64,000 nt of DNA, from contig NZ_QJJZ01000001.1 in NCBI RefSeq assembly GCF_003201775.1, positions 691,233 to 755,232 of the forward strand, read 5' to 3'. The DNA is from Arenibacter sp. ARW7G5Y1 (GTDB taxonomy: Bacteria > Bacteroidota > Bacteroidia > Flavobacteriales > Flavobacteriaceae). Below the pieces are notes generated by a model that was not told the DNA's origin, searched no databases, and saw nothing but the letters and a program-made list of their open reading frames with translations. Below, piece after piece: positions 35,374 to 44,552 of the stretch (the first letter of the stretch is position 1; the number at the start of each line of letters is the position of its first letter). Both the position numbers and the translations under genes were made by a program.

Positions 35374-36720
35374 ATGAATTTTATTGAAGGAAAATTGCTT
35401 CTTTTGTTTTTGTTTATCAGTGTTGTCGTCACTGGCCAGGAGAACTGGACCTTGGAGAATTGCATCTCCTATGCCTTGGAGCACAATCTTACGTTGCTGG
35501 ATTATCAATATCAGGAAGATTCTGGTAAAGAGAATTATAATCAGGCAATAAGGGATATGCTTCCTAGTGTTAATGGTTTTGCCGATTATAATATTCGATA
35601 TGGTAGATCTACAGATCCGAATACCAATGATATTATTGATACCGAATTCTTTTCCAATGGTTATTCCTTGAGCGCTTCAATAGATCTTTTTCGAGGCTTC
35701 CAAAAGGTCCACACGATTAAGGCAAGAAAGCTTTTGTATAAGGCTGCGCAGGAAACATCACAACAGCAGCGATTTTTACTGGCTCTAAGGATTATGACGG
35801 CCTATCACGATATTCAGTTTTATGAGGGTCTCCTGGCAATTTCAAAGGAGCAATTGACCATCTCGGAAGACAATTTTAAACTGGCTAGTAAACAAATTGA
35901 AATAGGGTTGAAGGCCAAGGCCGATCTGTATGAGGCAGAATCCGTATTGTACACGGATCAACTAAATGTTACCCAGAATGAAAATTTGTTACAGGCAGCA
36001 AAGCTTAGTCTGATACAGGAAATGAATCTGAAAAATGCCCATACCTTACAAATAAACCCTATTGTTCCCAAGACACTGGTGGATAACAAACTGTCGACAG
36101 ATAGTATTTATGGCTTGGCCAAGGATTTTGTTCCCCTTCTCAAGGCCCAAAAGTATAGAACCGAAGCGGTTAAAAAACAACTGAGTGTTGTCCGGGGAGG
36201 GCTCTACCCTTCACTGTCGTTTGCTACTGGTTACGGAACCGGTTTTTATGAAACTACGAGGGACACCTTGGGAGTTACAATTCCATTTAAAAATCAAATT
36301 GAGGACAATGCCTCAAGGTTTGTGGGTTTTTCGCTTAATGTTCCCATTTTTAATGCTTGGTCTACTCGTTCTGCCATAAAACAACAGAAAATTGCTTTGA
36401 AGAGGGAAGAAAATAATCTTGAAATACAGGAGCAGGAAATTTTTAAGGCCATACAACAACTTGTCCAGGAGAACAAGGCCTTAAACGTGGAACTTATTCA
36501 AAGCGAAAAACAAATTTTGGCGCAAGAACAGGCTTTTGGAGTGGCACAAAAAAAATATGAAAAGGGCTTGTTTACGATAATGGAACTCAATCTGGCAAAA
36601 TCTATGTACGCAACGTCACAAAATAAAAATTTACAGGTAAAACTGCTACTTCAGATTAATCAAAATACACTGTCTTTTTACCAAGGCTTACCTATTTTTA
36701 ACATTAATAGCACCAATTGA
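35374..36720 (+). CDS. TolC family outer-membrane channel of the ABC permease array
   Basis: A 448-residue outer-membrane efflux protein with signal peptide (about 1-21, ending VVVTGQ). It has the two-halved helical repeat of TolC proteins, for example the coiled segment ending KADLYEAESVLYTDQLNVTQ and the matching GLFTIMELNLAKSMYATSQN. It is the first gene of the long plus-strand operon, and the adaptor gene starts 1 bp after its stop. It probably provides the outer-membrane exit for the ATPase and one or more of the seven permeases downstream. It is paralogous to, but distinct from, the TolC of the RND pump at 9391. Confidence 0.92.
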   Translation: MNFIEGKLLLLFLFISVVVTGQENWTLENCISYALEHNLTLLDYQYQEDSGKENYNQAIRDMLPSVNGFADYNIRYGRSTDPNTNDIIDTEFFSNGYSLSASIDLFRGFQKVHTIKARKLLYKAAQETSQQQRFLLALRIMTAYHDIQFYEGLLAISKEQLTISEDNFKLASKQIEIGLKAKADLYEAESVLYTDQLNVTQNENLLQAAKLSLIQEMNLKNAHTLQINPIVPKTLVDNKLSTDSIYGLAKDFVPLLKAQKYRTEAVKKQLSVVRGGLYPSLSFATGYGTGFYETTRDTLGVTIPFKNQIEDNASRFVGFSLNVPIFNAWSTRSAIKQQKIALKREENNLEIQEQEIFKAIQQLVQENKALNVELIQSEKQILAQEQAFGVAQKKYEKGLFTIMELNLAKSMYATSQNKNLQVKLLLQINQNTLSFYQGLPIFNINSTN

Positions 36721-36721
36721 A

Positions 36722-37972
36722 ATGGATATACAATTAGAAAAGAAGAAAGGATTAAGGCCAAAACACTACGGGTATATTGCCATTGGGGTTTTGCTGCTAT
36801 TTATGGGTTGGAAAATGATAACAGCTAATACGGGCCATACTTTTAGAACAGAAAAGGATAAATTGTCCATAGCAGAGGTGGTACAGGGAAAATTTGATGA
36901 TTATATCACCATCAACGGTACGGTGGCCCCCATTGCTACCATTTACATGGATGCTTACGAAGGGGGGCGTGTAACCGAAAAACTGATAGAGGAAGGGGCC
37001 ATGGTACAAAAAGGGGATATTATCCTAAAACTGGAGAATATTGGTCTATATGAGCAAATATTGAACAGTGAAAGCAATTTGGCACTAAAGCAGAACGACC
37101 TAAGGTCTACCAAAATAACATTTGATTCCAGACAGGTGGAGGGTAAAAAATCTTTGGCCAACGCACAGTACGAGTTAACAAAATTGAAACGAAATTTTGA
37201 ACAGAACCAGGTTTTATATGATGACGAATTGATTTCGAAGGAAGAGTATTTAATATCAAAGGAGAATTTTGAGCTATCCCAAAAGCAATATGATATAGTT
37301 AAACTACAGACCGAACATGACGATGAAATGAGAAGCACCTCCTTGGCGGGATTGGATACGGATCTGGAACGTATGCGCAAGACGCTTACTATGGTTTACG
37401 AACGTTTGGACCATTTGAATGTACGGGCACCGGCAGATGGGCAATTAGGGTTTTTGGATGCGGAAATAGGACAGAATATCGGTCAGGGTGAACGTATTGG
37501 TCAGGTTAATGTCCTTACGGATTATAAGATCGAGGCGGATATAGATGAACATTATATAGATCGTGTGAAACGCGATTTAAATGCAACTTTTGAGCGCAAT
37601 GGAATAGAGCATTCCCTGCGGTTGAGAAAGGTATATCCTGAAGTTCGAAATGGCAAGTTCAAGATAGATTTGGTCTTTACAGGTGAAAAACCACAGAACA
37701 TCCGAGCAGGACAAAGTTATAATATAAAGTTACAGTTGGGCGAATCCAGTGATGCACTCTTACTGCCCAAGGGAAGTTTTTTCCAAAGTACTGGCGGACA
37801 ATGGATATTTGTAGTTAACCCAGATGGTAATGAGGCATTAAAGCGGAATATAAGAATAGGAAAACAAAACTCCAGATATTATGAAGTGTTGGAAGGATTG
37901 GAGAACGGTGAAAAAGTAATTACCTCCAACTATGATAGTTTTGGAGATGCCGATAATATAGTGTTGAAATAG
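36722..37972 (+). CDS. HlyD/MacA-like membrane-fusion protein
   Basis: A 416-residue periplasmic adaptor. An N-terminal membrane anchor (about 18-34) is followed by the first lipoyl half (TVAPIATIYMDAYEGGRVTE...AMVQKGDIILKLEN), a long coiled-coil hairpin (about 105-230, ALKQNDLRS...DLERMRKTL), the second lipoyl half (LNVRAPADGQLGFLDAEIGQNIGQGE), then beta-barrel and membrane-proximal domains. The long hairpin fits contact with a TolC protein. It is the only adaptor near the seven permeases. It starts 1 bp after the TolC gene and 78 bp ahead of the ATPase gene. Confidence 0.92.
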   Translation: MDIQLEKKKGLRPKHYGYIAIGVLLLFMGWKMITANTGHTFRTEKDKLSIAEVVQGKFDDYITINGTVAPIATIYMDAYEGGRVTEKLIEEGAMVQKGDIILKLENIGLYEQILNSESNLALKQNDLRSTKITFDSRQVEGKKSLANAQYELTKLKRNFEQNQVLYDDELISKEEYLISKENFELSQKQYDIVKLQTEHDDEMRSTSLAGLDTDLERMRKTLTMVYERLDHLNVRAPADGQLGFLDAEIGQNIGQGERIGQVNVLTDYKIEADIDEHYIDRVKRDLNATFERNGIEHSLRLRKVYPEVRNGKFKIDLVFTGEKPQNIRAGQSYNIKLQLGESSDALLLPKGSFFQSTGGQWIFVVNPDGNEALKRNIRIGKQNSRYYEVLEGLENGEKVITSNYDSFGDADNIVLK

Positions 37973-38050
37973 AAACATAAAATATACATCCGAAACTGTC
38001 ACAAATGGGATGGCAAGTACATCCTTTAATTAACGTGTAAACCTTTTAGT

Positions 38051-38746
38051 ATGATACAAATACAGAATCTTAAAAAAAGCTTTAGGACCGAAGAAGTGGA
38101 GACCCTGGCATTGAACAATGTTAACCTCAAAGTTCAGGACGGCGAGTTCGTAGCCATAATGGGGCCCTCGGGTTGTGGCAAATCTACCCTGTTGAACATT
38201 ATAGGTATGCTGGACAACCCTACCTCAGGAAGCTACCAATTTGCCGGACATGAAGTGGGGCATTTAAAGGAAAATCAGCGAACACAATTGCGAAAAGGAA
38301 ATCTGGGCTTTGTCTTCCAGAGTTTTAATTTGATTGATGAACTTACCGTCTTTGAAAATGTTGAATTGCCATTGATCTATCTTAAAATGAACAAAAGTGA
38401 GCGCAAGCAAAAGGTAATGGCCGTATTGGAGCGAATGAAGATAGCACATCGTGAAAAGCATTTTCCACAACAACTTTCGGGAGGTCAACAACAGCGTGTG
38501 GCCATTTCACGGGCCGTTGTTACAAATCCAAAGTTGATTTTGGCGGATGAGCCTACGGGAAATCTGGACTCCAAAAACGGAATCGAGGTAATGAACCTCT
38601 TAACAGAGTTGAATCAGGAAGGTACTACCATAGTGATGGTAACCCACTCGGATAGGGATTCGCACTATGCGCATAGAGTGGTAAACCTATTTGATGGGCA
38701 GATTGCCACCGAAAGCCATAATAGGGCTATGGGAGCAATGCGTTAG
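38051..38746 (+). CDS. ABC transporter ATPase, MacB/LolD type (first)
   Basis: A 231-residue ATPase of the MacB/LolD/FtsE group. Walker A is GPSGCGKST (38-46), with a Q-loop in GFVFQSFNLIDELTV, the signature LSGGQQQRVAISRAV, Walker B LILADEPTGNLDSK and an H-loop in MVTHSDRD. All motifs are canonical, so it should hydrolyse ATP. Group members power mechanotransmission by FtsX-type permeases rather than transport across the inner membrane. It sits upstream of the 139-bp repeat block and the seven permeases, all of which lack an ATPase domain. Confidence 0.95.
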   Translation: MIQIQNLKKSFRTEEVETLALNNVNLKVQDGEFVAIMGPSGCGKSTLLNIIGMLDNPTSGSYQFAGHEVGHLKENQRTQLRKGNLGFVFQSFNLIDELTVFENVELPLIYLKMNKSERKQKVMAVLERMKIAHREKHFPQQLSGGQQQRVAISRAVVTNPKLILADEPTGNLDSKNGIEVMNLLTELNQEGTTIVMVTHSDRDSHYAHRVVNLFDGQIATESHNRAMGAMR

Positions 38747-39508
38747 GGAGACCTGCAAGGTGTAGTCCGCCTTTTGCGGACCTCCTTGTAGGTCTTGCCT
38801 GGGATTTGAAAGTGGAACCAATAAGGTTCGGGGATCCGCATGGTAATGAAAACCTATAGGGTTTTGGAGACCTTGCAGGTTCATGAAGGGAGGAGTGTTT
38901 GTAGTCCGCCTTTTGCGGACCTCCTTGTAGGTCTTGCCTGGGATTTGAAAGTGGAACCAATAAGGTTCGGGGATCCGCATGGTAATGAAAACCTATAGGG
39001 TTTTGGAGACCTTGCAGGTTCATGAAGGGAGGAGTGTTTGTAGTCCGCCTTTTGCGGACCTCCTTGTAGGTCTTGCCTGGGATTTGAAAGTGGAACCAAT
39101 AAGGTTCGGGGATCCGCATGGTAATGAAAACCTATAGGGTTTTGGAGACCTTGCAGGTTCATGAAGGGAGGAGTGTTTGTAGTCCGCCTTTTGCGGACCT
39201 CCTTGTAGGTCTTGCCTAGGATTTGAAAGTGGAACCAATAAGGTTCGGGGATCCGCATGGTAATGAAAACCTACAGGGTTTTGGAGACCTTGCAGGTTCA
39301 TGAAGGGAGGAGTGTTTGTAGTCCGCCTTTTGCGGACCTCCTTGTAGGTCTTGCCTAGGATTTGAAAGTGGAACCAATAAGGTTCGGGGATCCGCATGGT
39401 AATGAAAACCTACAGGGTTTTGGAGACCTTGCAGGTTAATAAGAGGTATAGAGTTTATTCATCAATGAAATAAGTGCTGAACTTATTTCTGCATCAAAAA
39501 CAATCATC
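38747..39508. other. 762-bp non-coding gap inside the efflux operon
   Basis: Except for 16 bp at the left and about 70 bp at the right, the gap is filled by the tandem repeat. The right flank (39438-39508) is AT-rich, with no clear promoter. If transcription is continuous, the message carries at least five repeated hairpins here. Confidence 0.7.
38763..39437. repeat. 139-bp tandem repeat, five copies (last one partial)
   Basis: Units start at 38763, 38902, 39041, 39180 and 39319, an exact 139-bp period; the fifth unit stops after about 119 bp. Each unit carries the hairpin GTCCGC-CTTTT-GCGGAC and further short palindromes around ACCTTGCAGGT. Units 1-3 (GCCTGGGA, CCTATAGGG) and units 4-5 (GCCTAGGA, CCTACAGGG) form two subtypes; otherwise they look identical, so the duplication is recent. 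The block lies inside the efflux operon, between the ATPase and the first permease. The period is not a multiple of three, and the open minus-strand frames through it are not considered genes. Confidence 0.93.
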
Positions 39509-41941
39509 ATGTTTCAAAATCACATTAAAATTGCTTGGAGAAGTCTTAAAAGGCAACCTTTTTTTACCTTCCTGAATACTTTCGGTCTAGCCATTGGTAT
39601 GGCCGGTGGCTTGCTCATATCGTTATACATCTATGATGAGATGAATTTTGACACCATGTTTAAAGATGCCGACCGTATTTATAGAATAAATTCGGATATC
39701 AGATTTGGCGGCAAAATTATGAGGTCCGCTCAAGTGGGTGCTCCTATGGCGGCGGCTATCAAAAGCGATTTTCCGCAAATTGAGTTAGTGACAAGAATAA
39801 GGAACCGAGGGAGTCTGCTATTAAGAAAACAGGGAACTGAAGCCAATACCAAAGAATCCAATGCGGCTTTTGCGGATTCTACTTTCTTTAAAATGTTCGG
39901 CATCGACTTGCTTGTAGGTGATGTACAATCTGCTTTGACCGAACCAAATACCTTGGTGTTAACGAAAACAGCGGCCGAAAAGCACTTTGGTATGAACAAT
40001 GCCTTGGGGCAACACCTTTTGCTGAATAACACTGACACCTATACCGTAACCGGAGTTGTCGCCGATTTCCCTAAAAACTCAATGCTTAGGGACCACGATG
40101 TTTTAATGGCCATGGCCGGGTTTGATGATGCAAACCAAATGTTATGGACCAGCCATAACTATTTCACCTTTATAAAATTGCTGCCGGGGGCCGATATTGC
40201 TGATTTTCAAGCTCCCTTGCAATCAATGTTGGAAACGTATATCTTACCGTATGTACAGAAGTTCTTTCCCGGTATTACTGCGGAATCCTTTGAGGCATCC
40301 GGAAATTATTTGAAGTATAGTACTATTCCTTTGACCGATATACATTTGTATTCCAACAGAGAGATAGAGCTAAGTGCCAATAGCAGTATTCAAAATGTCT
40401 ATATTCTCTCCTTTATTGGCTTGTTCTTAATCCTCTTGGCCAGTGTAAATTTCATGAATTTGTCAACGGCCCATTCCTTAAAAAGGGCCAAGGAGGTAGG
40501 TATTCGAAAAACCTTGGGTTCCAACAAGCTGGATCTAGTACGGCAATTCTTAATTGAAGCAGGGCTGATTTCATTTATTTCATTGCTACTGGCCATTGGT
40601 ATTGCCATAGTTGCCCTTCCTTTTTTCAATGACCTTTCCGGAAAGTCCATTTTAATACCGTTCATTAATCCTGTTTTCTGGATAATCGTATTGGCCGCCG
40701 TAACTTTTCTAGGTCTTTTTTCAGGAAGTTACCCTGCATTTTTTATGTCCAGGTTTGTGACTGCCAAAGTACTTAAAGGTGGGGGAGGGAATAGCATTGG
40801 TGGAGGAAAGATCCGAAATTCCCTGGTCGTTTTTCAATTTGCCATTTCCGTTTTATTGATAATAAGTACCCTAGTGGTCTTTCAGCAATTAAAGTACATA
40901 CAAAGCAAGGATCTTGGTTTTGTCAAGGATCGGGTCTTGCTTATCGATGATGTGTATACCGCGGGAAATCGGGTGCAATCTTTTAAGGAGGAAGTGATGC
41001 AATTGGGCCAAGTGGCAAGTACAACATTGACCGGTTATATGCCTACCCCTTCTTTCCGCAATGATAATTCCTTTTTTAAGGAAGGTTCAACAGAACAGGA
41101 AAATGCCCTTCAAATGCAGAATTGGGTGGTAGACCATGATTATTTAAAGACCCTGGACATGCAGCTTATTGCAGGAAGGAATTTTGATAAACGCTTCCCC
41201 ACTGATTCCACCGCAACTATACTTAATGAGTCAGCAGTTGCAAAATTGGGGGTAACGCCCGATGAAGTATTGGGAACACAGATTTCTGGGAATCTCGGTT
41301 TAGAAAGCCAGGTTTTTTATACCGTGATCGGGGTGGTCAAAAATTTTCATTATGCGTCTCTAAGGGAAGATATCGGGGCTTTGGGCTTATTTCTCGGAAA
41401 TTCCACGGGTTCTATGGCCATTAGGCTAAAAGCCGGTGATTTTTCAAATGTGATAGCCAATATAGAAAATATCTGGAACAAAGTGGCACCTGGCCAATTG
41501 TTCAGCTATCGTTTTATGGAAGATTCTTTCAATACGACCTACCAAGCAGAGCAAAAGTTGGGGCACATTTTTGTGGTATTTACGGTACTATCCATTTTGA
41601 TTGCCTGTCTTGGCCTTTTTGGCCTAGCGGCCTTTAATGCCGAAAAACGGACCAAGGAGATTGGAATTAGAAAAGTGCTAGGGGCAAGCGTGGGCCAAAT
41701 ATCCACAAAACTTACTTTGGATTTCTTAAAACTTGTGGGAATAGCAATTTTAATTTCTATCCCCATAGGTTGGTATGCCATGGGTAAATGGTTGGAAGAT
41801 TTCTCCTATCGAATAGATATTTCTTGGTGGATATTTGCTCTGGCTGCTTTTATGGCCGTTTTGATATCAGTGCTTACAGTAAGTTACCAAAGTATTAAGG
41901 CGGCCATGGTGAATCCTGTTAAAAGTTTACGTACGGAGTGA
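39509..41941 (+). CDS. FtsX/MacB-type ABC permease 1 of 7
   Basis: An 810-residue permease with the double FtsX architecture and about eight membrane segments. TM1 (about 20-42) is followed by a periplasmic MacB_PCD domain (to about 285), the first FtsX core (RAKEVGIRKTLGS from 326) within TM2-4, TM5 near 440, a second periplasmic domain, and the second FtsX core (RTKEIGIRKVLGAS from 714) within TM6-8. The C-terminus is NPVKSLRTE. There is no ATPase domain, so it depends on a separate ATPase. It is the first of seven in a row and comes directly after the repeat block. Members move substrates from the periplasm to a TolC channel or sense envelope stress; the substrate is unknown. Confidence 0.93.
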   Translation: MFQNHIKIAWRSLKRQPFFTFLNTFGLAIGMAGGLLISLYIYDEMNFDTMFKDADRIYRINSDIRFGGKIMRSAQVGAPMAAAIKSDFPQIELVTRIRNRGSLLLRKQGTEANTKESNAAFADSTFFKMFGIDLLVGDVQSALTEPNTLVLTKTAAEKHFGMNNALGQHLLLNNTDTYTVTGVVADFPKNSMLRDHDVLMAMAGFDDANQMLWTSHNYFTFIKLLPGADIADFQAPLQSMLETYILPYVQKFFPGITAESFEASGNYLKYSTIPLTDIHLYSNREIELSANSSIQNVYILSFIGLFLILLASVNFMNLSTAHSLKRAKEVGIRKTLGSNKLDLVRQFLIEAGLISFISLLLAIGIAIVALPFFNDLSGKSILIPFINPVFWIIVLAAVTFLGLFSGSYPAFFMSRFVTAKVLKGGGGNSIGGGKIRNSLVVFQFAISVLLIISTLVVFQQLKYIQSKDLGFVKDRVLLIDDVYTAGNRVQSFKEEVMQLGQVASTTLTGYMPTPSFRNDNSFFKEGSTEQENALQMQNWVVDHDYLKTLDMQLIAGRNFDKRFPTDSTATILNESAVAKLGVTPDEVLGTQISGNLGLESQVFYTVIGVVKNFHYASLREDIGALGLFLGNSTGSMAIRLKAGDFSNVIANIENIWNKVAPGQLFSYRFMEDSFNTTYQAEQKLGHIFVVFTVLSILIACLGLFGLAAFNAEKRTKEIGIRKVLGASVGQISTKLTLDFLKLVGIAILISIPIGWYAMGKWLEDFSYRIDISWWIFALAAFMAVLISVLTVSYQSIKAAMVNPVKSLRTE

Positions 41942-41946
41942 ACAGT

Positions 41947-42026
41947 TGGCAGTGAACAATTAACAATGAATTGGGAGCAGTACACAGTTAGGAATTAAAA
42001 CGCATATCATCAATCAAATCAAATCA
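41947..42026. repeat. Permease linker repeat, copy A
   Basis: The linker between permeases 1 and 2 contains the segment CAGTGAACAATTAACAATGA...TTGGGAG and then GGAATTAAAACGCATATCAT...CAATCAAATC. It is almost the same as the linkers at 44455 and 49472. It shows no strong promoter or terminator. Confidence 0.8.
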
Positions 42027-42037
42027 AAACGAGAATC

Positions 42038-44449
42038 ATGTTTAAGAATTATTTTAAAATCGCTTGGCGGAATATTAGGAGAAATAAATTGCATTCCGCC
42101 ATCCATATTTTTGGTTTGGCCATCGCTTTTTCCATCTGTATCCTTTTATTTTTGACGGCCTATTTTCATCTGAGTTTCGATTCTTTCCACAAGGATAAGC
42201 CCCAGCTGTTTAGAACTTTCCGCCATATAAACAGTGCACAGGGTCCTGAAATGAGTTCCCAAATGCCATTGCCGGCCGCTGCTGCTTTAAGGACCGATAT
42301 TCCGGAAGTGGAGACTGCTATAGTGGTGAATATGGGGATGCCTGAAAATTTATCATACGAGGAAAAAAATTTGGAACGGGTGGTTGTTAGGACCGATCCG
42401 GATTTTTTTGAAGTGTTCAATTTCCCGGTACTTATCGGTAATGGCAGCACGGCACTTTCCGGTTTGCAGGATATAGCCTTAAGTGAAACTACGGCCAAGG
42501 CCATTTTTGGGAATTCGGATCCCATTGGGAAGGAGCTAAAAATAGGCAGAGGCGAAGACGTTGAATATTACACCGTAACCGCAGTGGTCAAAGATTGCCC
42601 AAAGAATTCAAGTATTCGATTTGACGCAGTCGCCCGGACCGAATCGCTTCCCAATTATGCACAACTTCAAAATGATTGGGGCTCCAATGGATCCAGTGTT
42701 TTTATTAAAATCTCCAAAAATAGCGAGCCACAAAAGGTTGCTATGAAACTGGAACCTTTTGTGGAAAAATACTATCCCGATCAGTTGGCACAACTTAGGG
42801 CCGATAGGCCGGATGTAAAGGAATCCTCCGAATTGTTGAGTTTAGACCTCACCAATATTAATGATGTTCATTTTTCCGGGGAAAGGAGTGCCCCCAAGGT
42901 ATTGGTATATGCCCTCATGTCCTTGGGGGCCTTTATTCTATTGATTGCCTGTTTTAATTTTATAAACCTTAACATGGCCAACTCTTTTAAAAGAAGTCGC
43001 GAACTGGGGGTAAGGAAGACACTTGGGGCCTATAAGGGGCAACTTTTTATGCAGTTATGGGGCGAGGCCTTTTTGCTTTACTTTTTTGGTTTTATGTTGG
43101 GACTGGGCCTAGCTTCCCAATTGATACCCGCCTTTAATGCACAATTTGGAGGCGGTATGGAAATTTCGGCCCTATTCCAACCCTCTTTTTTGGCCATTAT
43201 CTTTGGGGTCTTTTTATTGGTAACCCTGATTGCTGGGGGATACCCAGCCTTAAAGATGGCCAACTTTAGTTTGGTTGGCGTTTTAAAGGGTAAGGTCTCC
43301 ACCAAGAGGCCGGGAGCCCTTCGCAATAGCCTTTTAGTGAGTCAGTTTGCCATTTCCAGCCTGCTGATCTGCATAAGTTGGATAGCAGGACAACAATTGG
43401 ATTTTTTACGGGAAGTACCTATAGGTTTTGAAAAGGAGCAGGTTATAAGTATTCCTGTAGGTTACCAGCAAGACGGTAGAAAAATATTGGCGCGTATGCG
43501 GAACCAACTTGTAAATGATCCCAATATTGTTTCCATTACTGGGACAGGTGGTAACTTGGGAAGGGGCTTGGATAGGGTTACCGTTAGGTCTGTTGTAGGG
43601 TTCGATTATAAACAGAACCAGGTTTCGGCCGATTGGCTCTTGGCGGATTATGACTTTTTAAGGACTTTGCAAATTCCTATTCTTAAGGGAAGGGATTTTG
43701 ATCCTGCCTATGCCACGGATACAATAAATGCGTTCGTGGTTACTGAGAGTTTTGTAAAGGCCATGGGAGAACCTGATCCCATTGGCAAATATTTTGGAGG
43801 GGAAGAAGCAGGATTGGGAAATAGGATCATAGGTGTAATACCGGATTTTAATGCCTATTCCCCGTCCGAAAAAGCTTATCCAATTGCCATTCATCTATCG
43901 GCATCGGAACGTATAAATTACATTTTCCTAAAGGTTAAATCGGATAATCCACAGATGGTGATGGAACATATCGCTGCAGTTTGGGAAAAGCTTACGGATA
44001 ATGCCCTCTTCAAAGCTTCCTTTTTAGATGAGAATCTTCAGGCCTGGTACGAGGGCGAAATAATTATGACTACAGTCTTTGGTATTGCATCGGCCATAGC
44101 CATATTCCTTTCCTGTTTGGGCCTTTTTGCCATTTCATTAATGGTGATTGAATTGAGGACCAAGGAGATAGGAATTCGGAAAGTTATGGGAGCATCGGTA
44201 AATAGTATTGTTGGTATGATATCAATTCACTTTTTAAAATTGGTATTGCTCAGTCTATTGATTGCAGTCCCCTTGGCCTGGTATGCCATGGAGATTTGGA
44301 TCGAGAATTATGAAAATCGTATATCCATAGATCCGCTCACATTTTTAGGGGTGGGCACTGTGGTAATAGTGGTGGCATTGTTTACCGTTAGTTTTCATAC
44401 CATAAAGGCAGCCATTGTTAACCCTGTAGACAGTTTAAGAACGGAGTGA
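42038..44449 (+). CDS. FtsX/MacB-type ABC permease 2 of 7
   Basis: An 803-residue paralogue. The N-terminus MFKNYFKIAWRNIRRNK precedes TM1 (about 22-44). FtsX cores are at RSRELGVRKTLGA (about 319) and RTKEIGIRKVMGAS (707), and the C-terminus is NPVDSLRTE. The two periplasmic domains differ clearly from those of permease 1, while the cores and the ends are kept, so substrate or signal specificity may differ. It is separated from permease 1 by a 96-bp linker made largely of repeat copy A. No ATPase motif is present. Confidence 0.92.
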   Translation: MFKNYFKIAWRNIRRNKLHSAIHIFGLAIAFSICILLFLTAYFHLSFDSFHKDKPQLFRTFRHINSAQGPEMSSQMPLPAAAALRTDIPEVETAIVVNMGMPENLSYEEKNLERVVVRTDPDFFEVFNFPVLIGNGSTALSGLQDIALSETTAKAIFGNSDPIGKELKIGRGEDVEYYTVTAVVKDCPKNSSIRFDAVARTESLPNYAQLQNDWGSNGSSVFIKISKNSEPQKVAMKLEPFVEKYYPDQLAQLRADRPDVKESSELLSLDLTNINDVHFSGERSAPKVLVYALMSLGAFILLIACFNFINLNMANSFKRSRELGVRKTLGAYKGQLFMQLWGEAFLLYFFGFMLGLGLASQLIPAFNAQFGGGMEISALFQPSFLAIIFGVFLLVTLIAGGYPALKMANFSLVGVLKGKVSTKRPGALRNSLLVSQFAISSLLICISWIAGQQLDFLREVPIGFEKEQVISIPVGYQQDGRKILARMRNQLVNDPNIVSITGTGGNLGRGLDRVTVRSVVGFDYKQNQVSADWLLADYDFLRTLQIPILKGRDFDPAYATDTINAFVVTESFVKAMGEPDPIGKYFGGEEAGLGNRIIGVIPDFNAYSPSEKAYPIAIHLSASERINYIFLKVKSDNPQMVMEHIAAVWEKLTDNALFKASFLDENLQAWYEGEIIMTTVFGIASAIAIFLSCLGLFAISLMVIELRTKEIGIRKVMGASVNSIVGMISIHFLKLVLLSLLIAVPLAWYAMEIWIENYENRISIDPLTFLGVGTVVIVVALFTVSFHTIKAAIVNPVDSLRTE

Positions 44450-44454
44450 AAAAG

Positions 44455-44540
44455 TAAGTAGTAAACAATAAGCAATTAACAATGAATTGGGAGAGGTAGA
44501 TAGTTAGGAATTAAAACGCATATCATCAATCAAATCAAAA
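44455..44540. repeat. Permease linker repeat, copy B
   Basis: The linker between permeases 2 and 3. It shares CAATTAACAATGAATTGGGA and GGAATTAAAACGCATATCAT followed by CAATCAAATC with copy A. Differences are few single bases and short insertions. Confidence 0.8.
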
Positions 44541-44552
44541 AACGAAGAAACC

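Noticed and set aside
37973-38050. Sigma-54 promoter in front of the first ATPase (TGGCAAGTACATCC)
   Set aside because: Only the GG of the -24 element fits; the -12 GC is missing, and the gene lies inside a run of same-direction genes.
38687-39397. Four overlapping minus-strand frames beginning MRIPEPYWFHF
   Set aside because: They run through the 139-bp tandem repeat in changing phase, repeat the same peptide blocks in all three frames and have no family match. They reflect the repeat, not genes.
38763-39437. CRISPR array
   Set aside because: The units are 139 bp, contiguous and nearly identical over their full length, with no unique spacers and no cas genes nearby.
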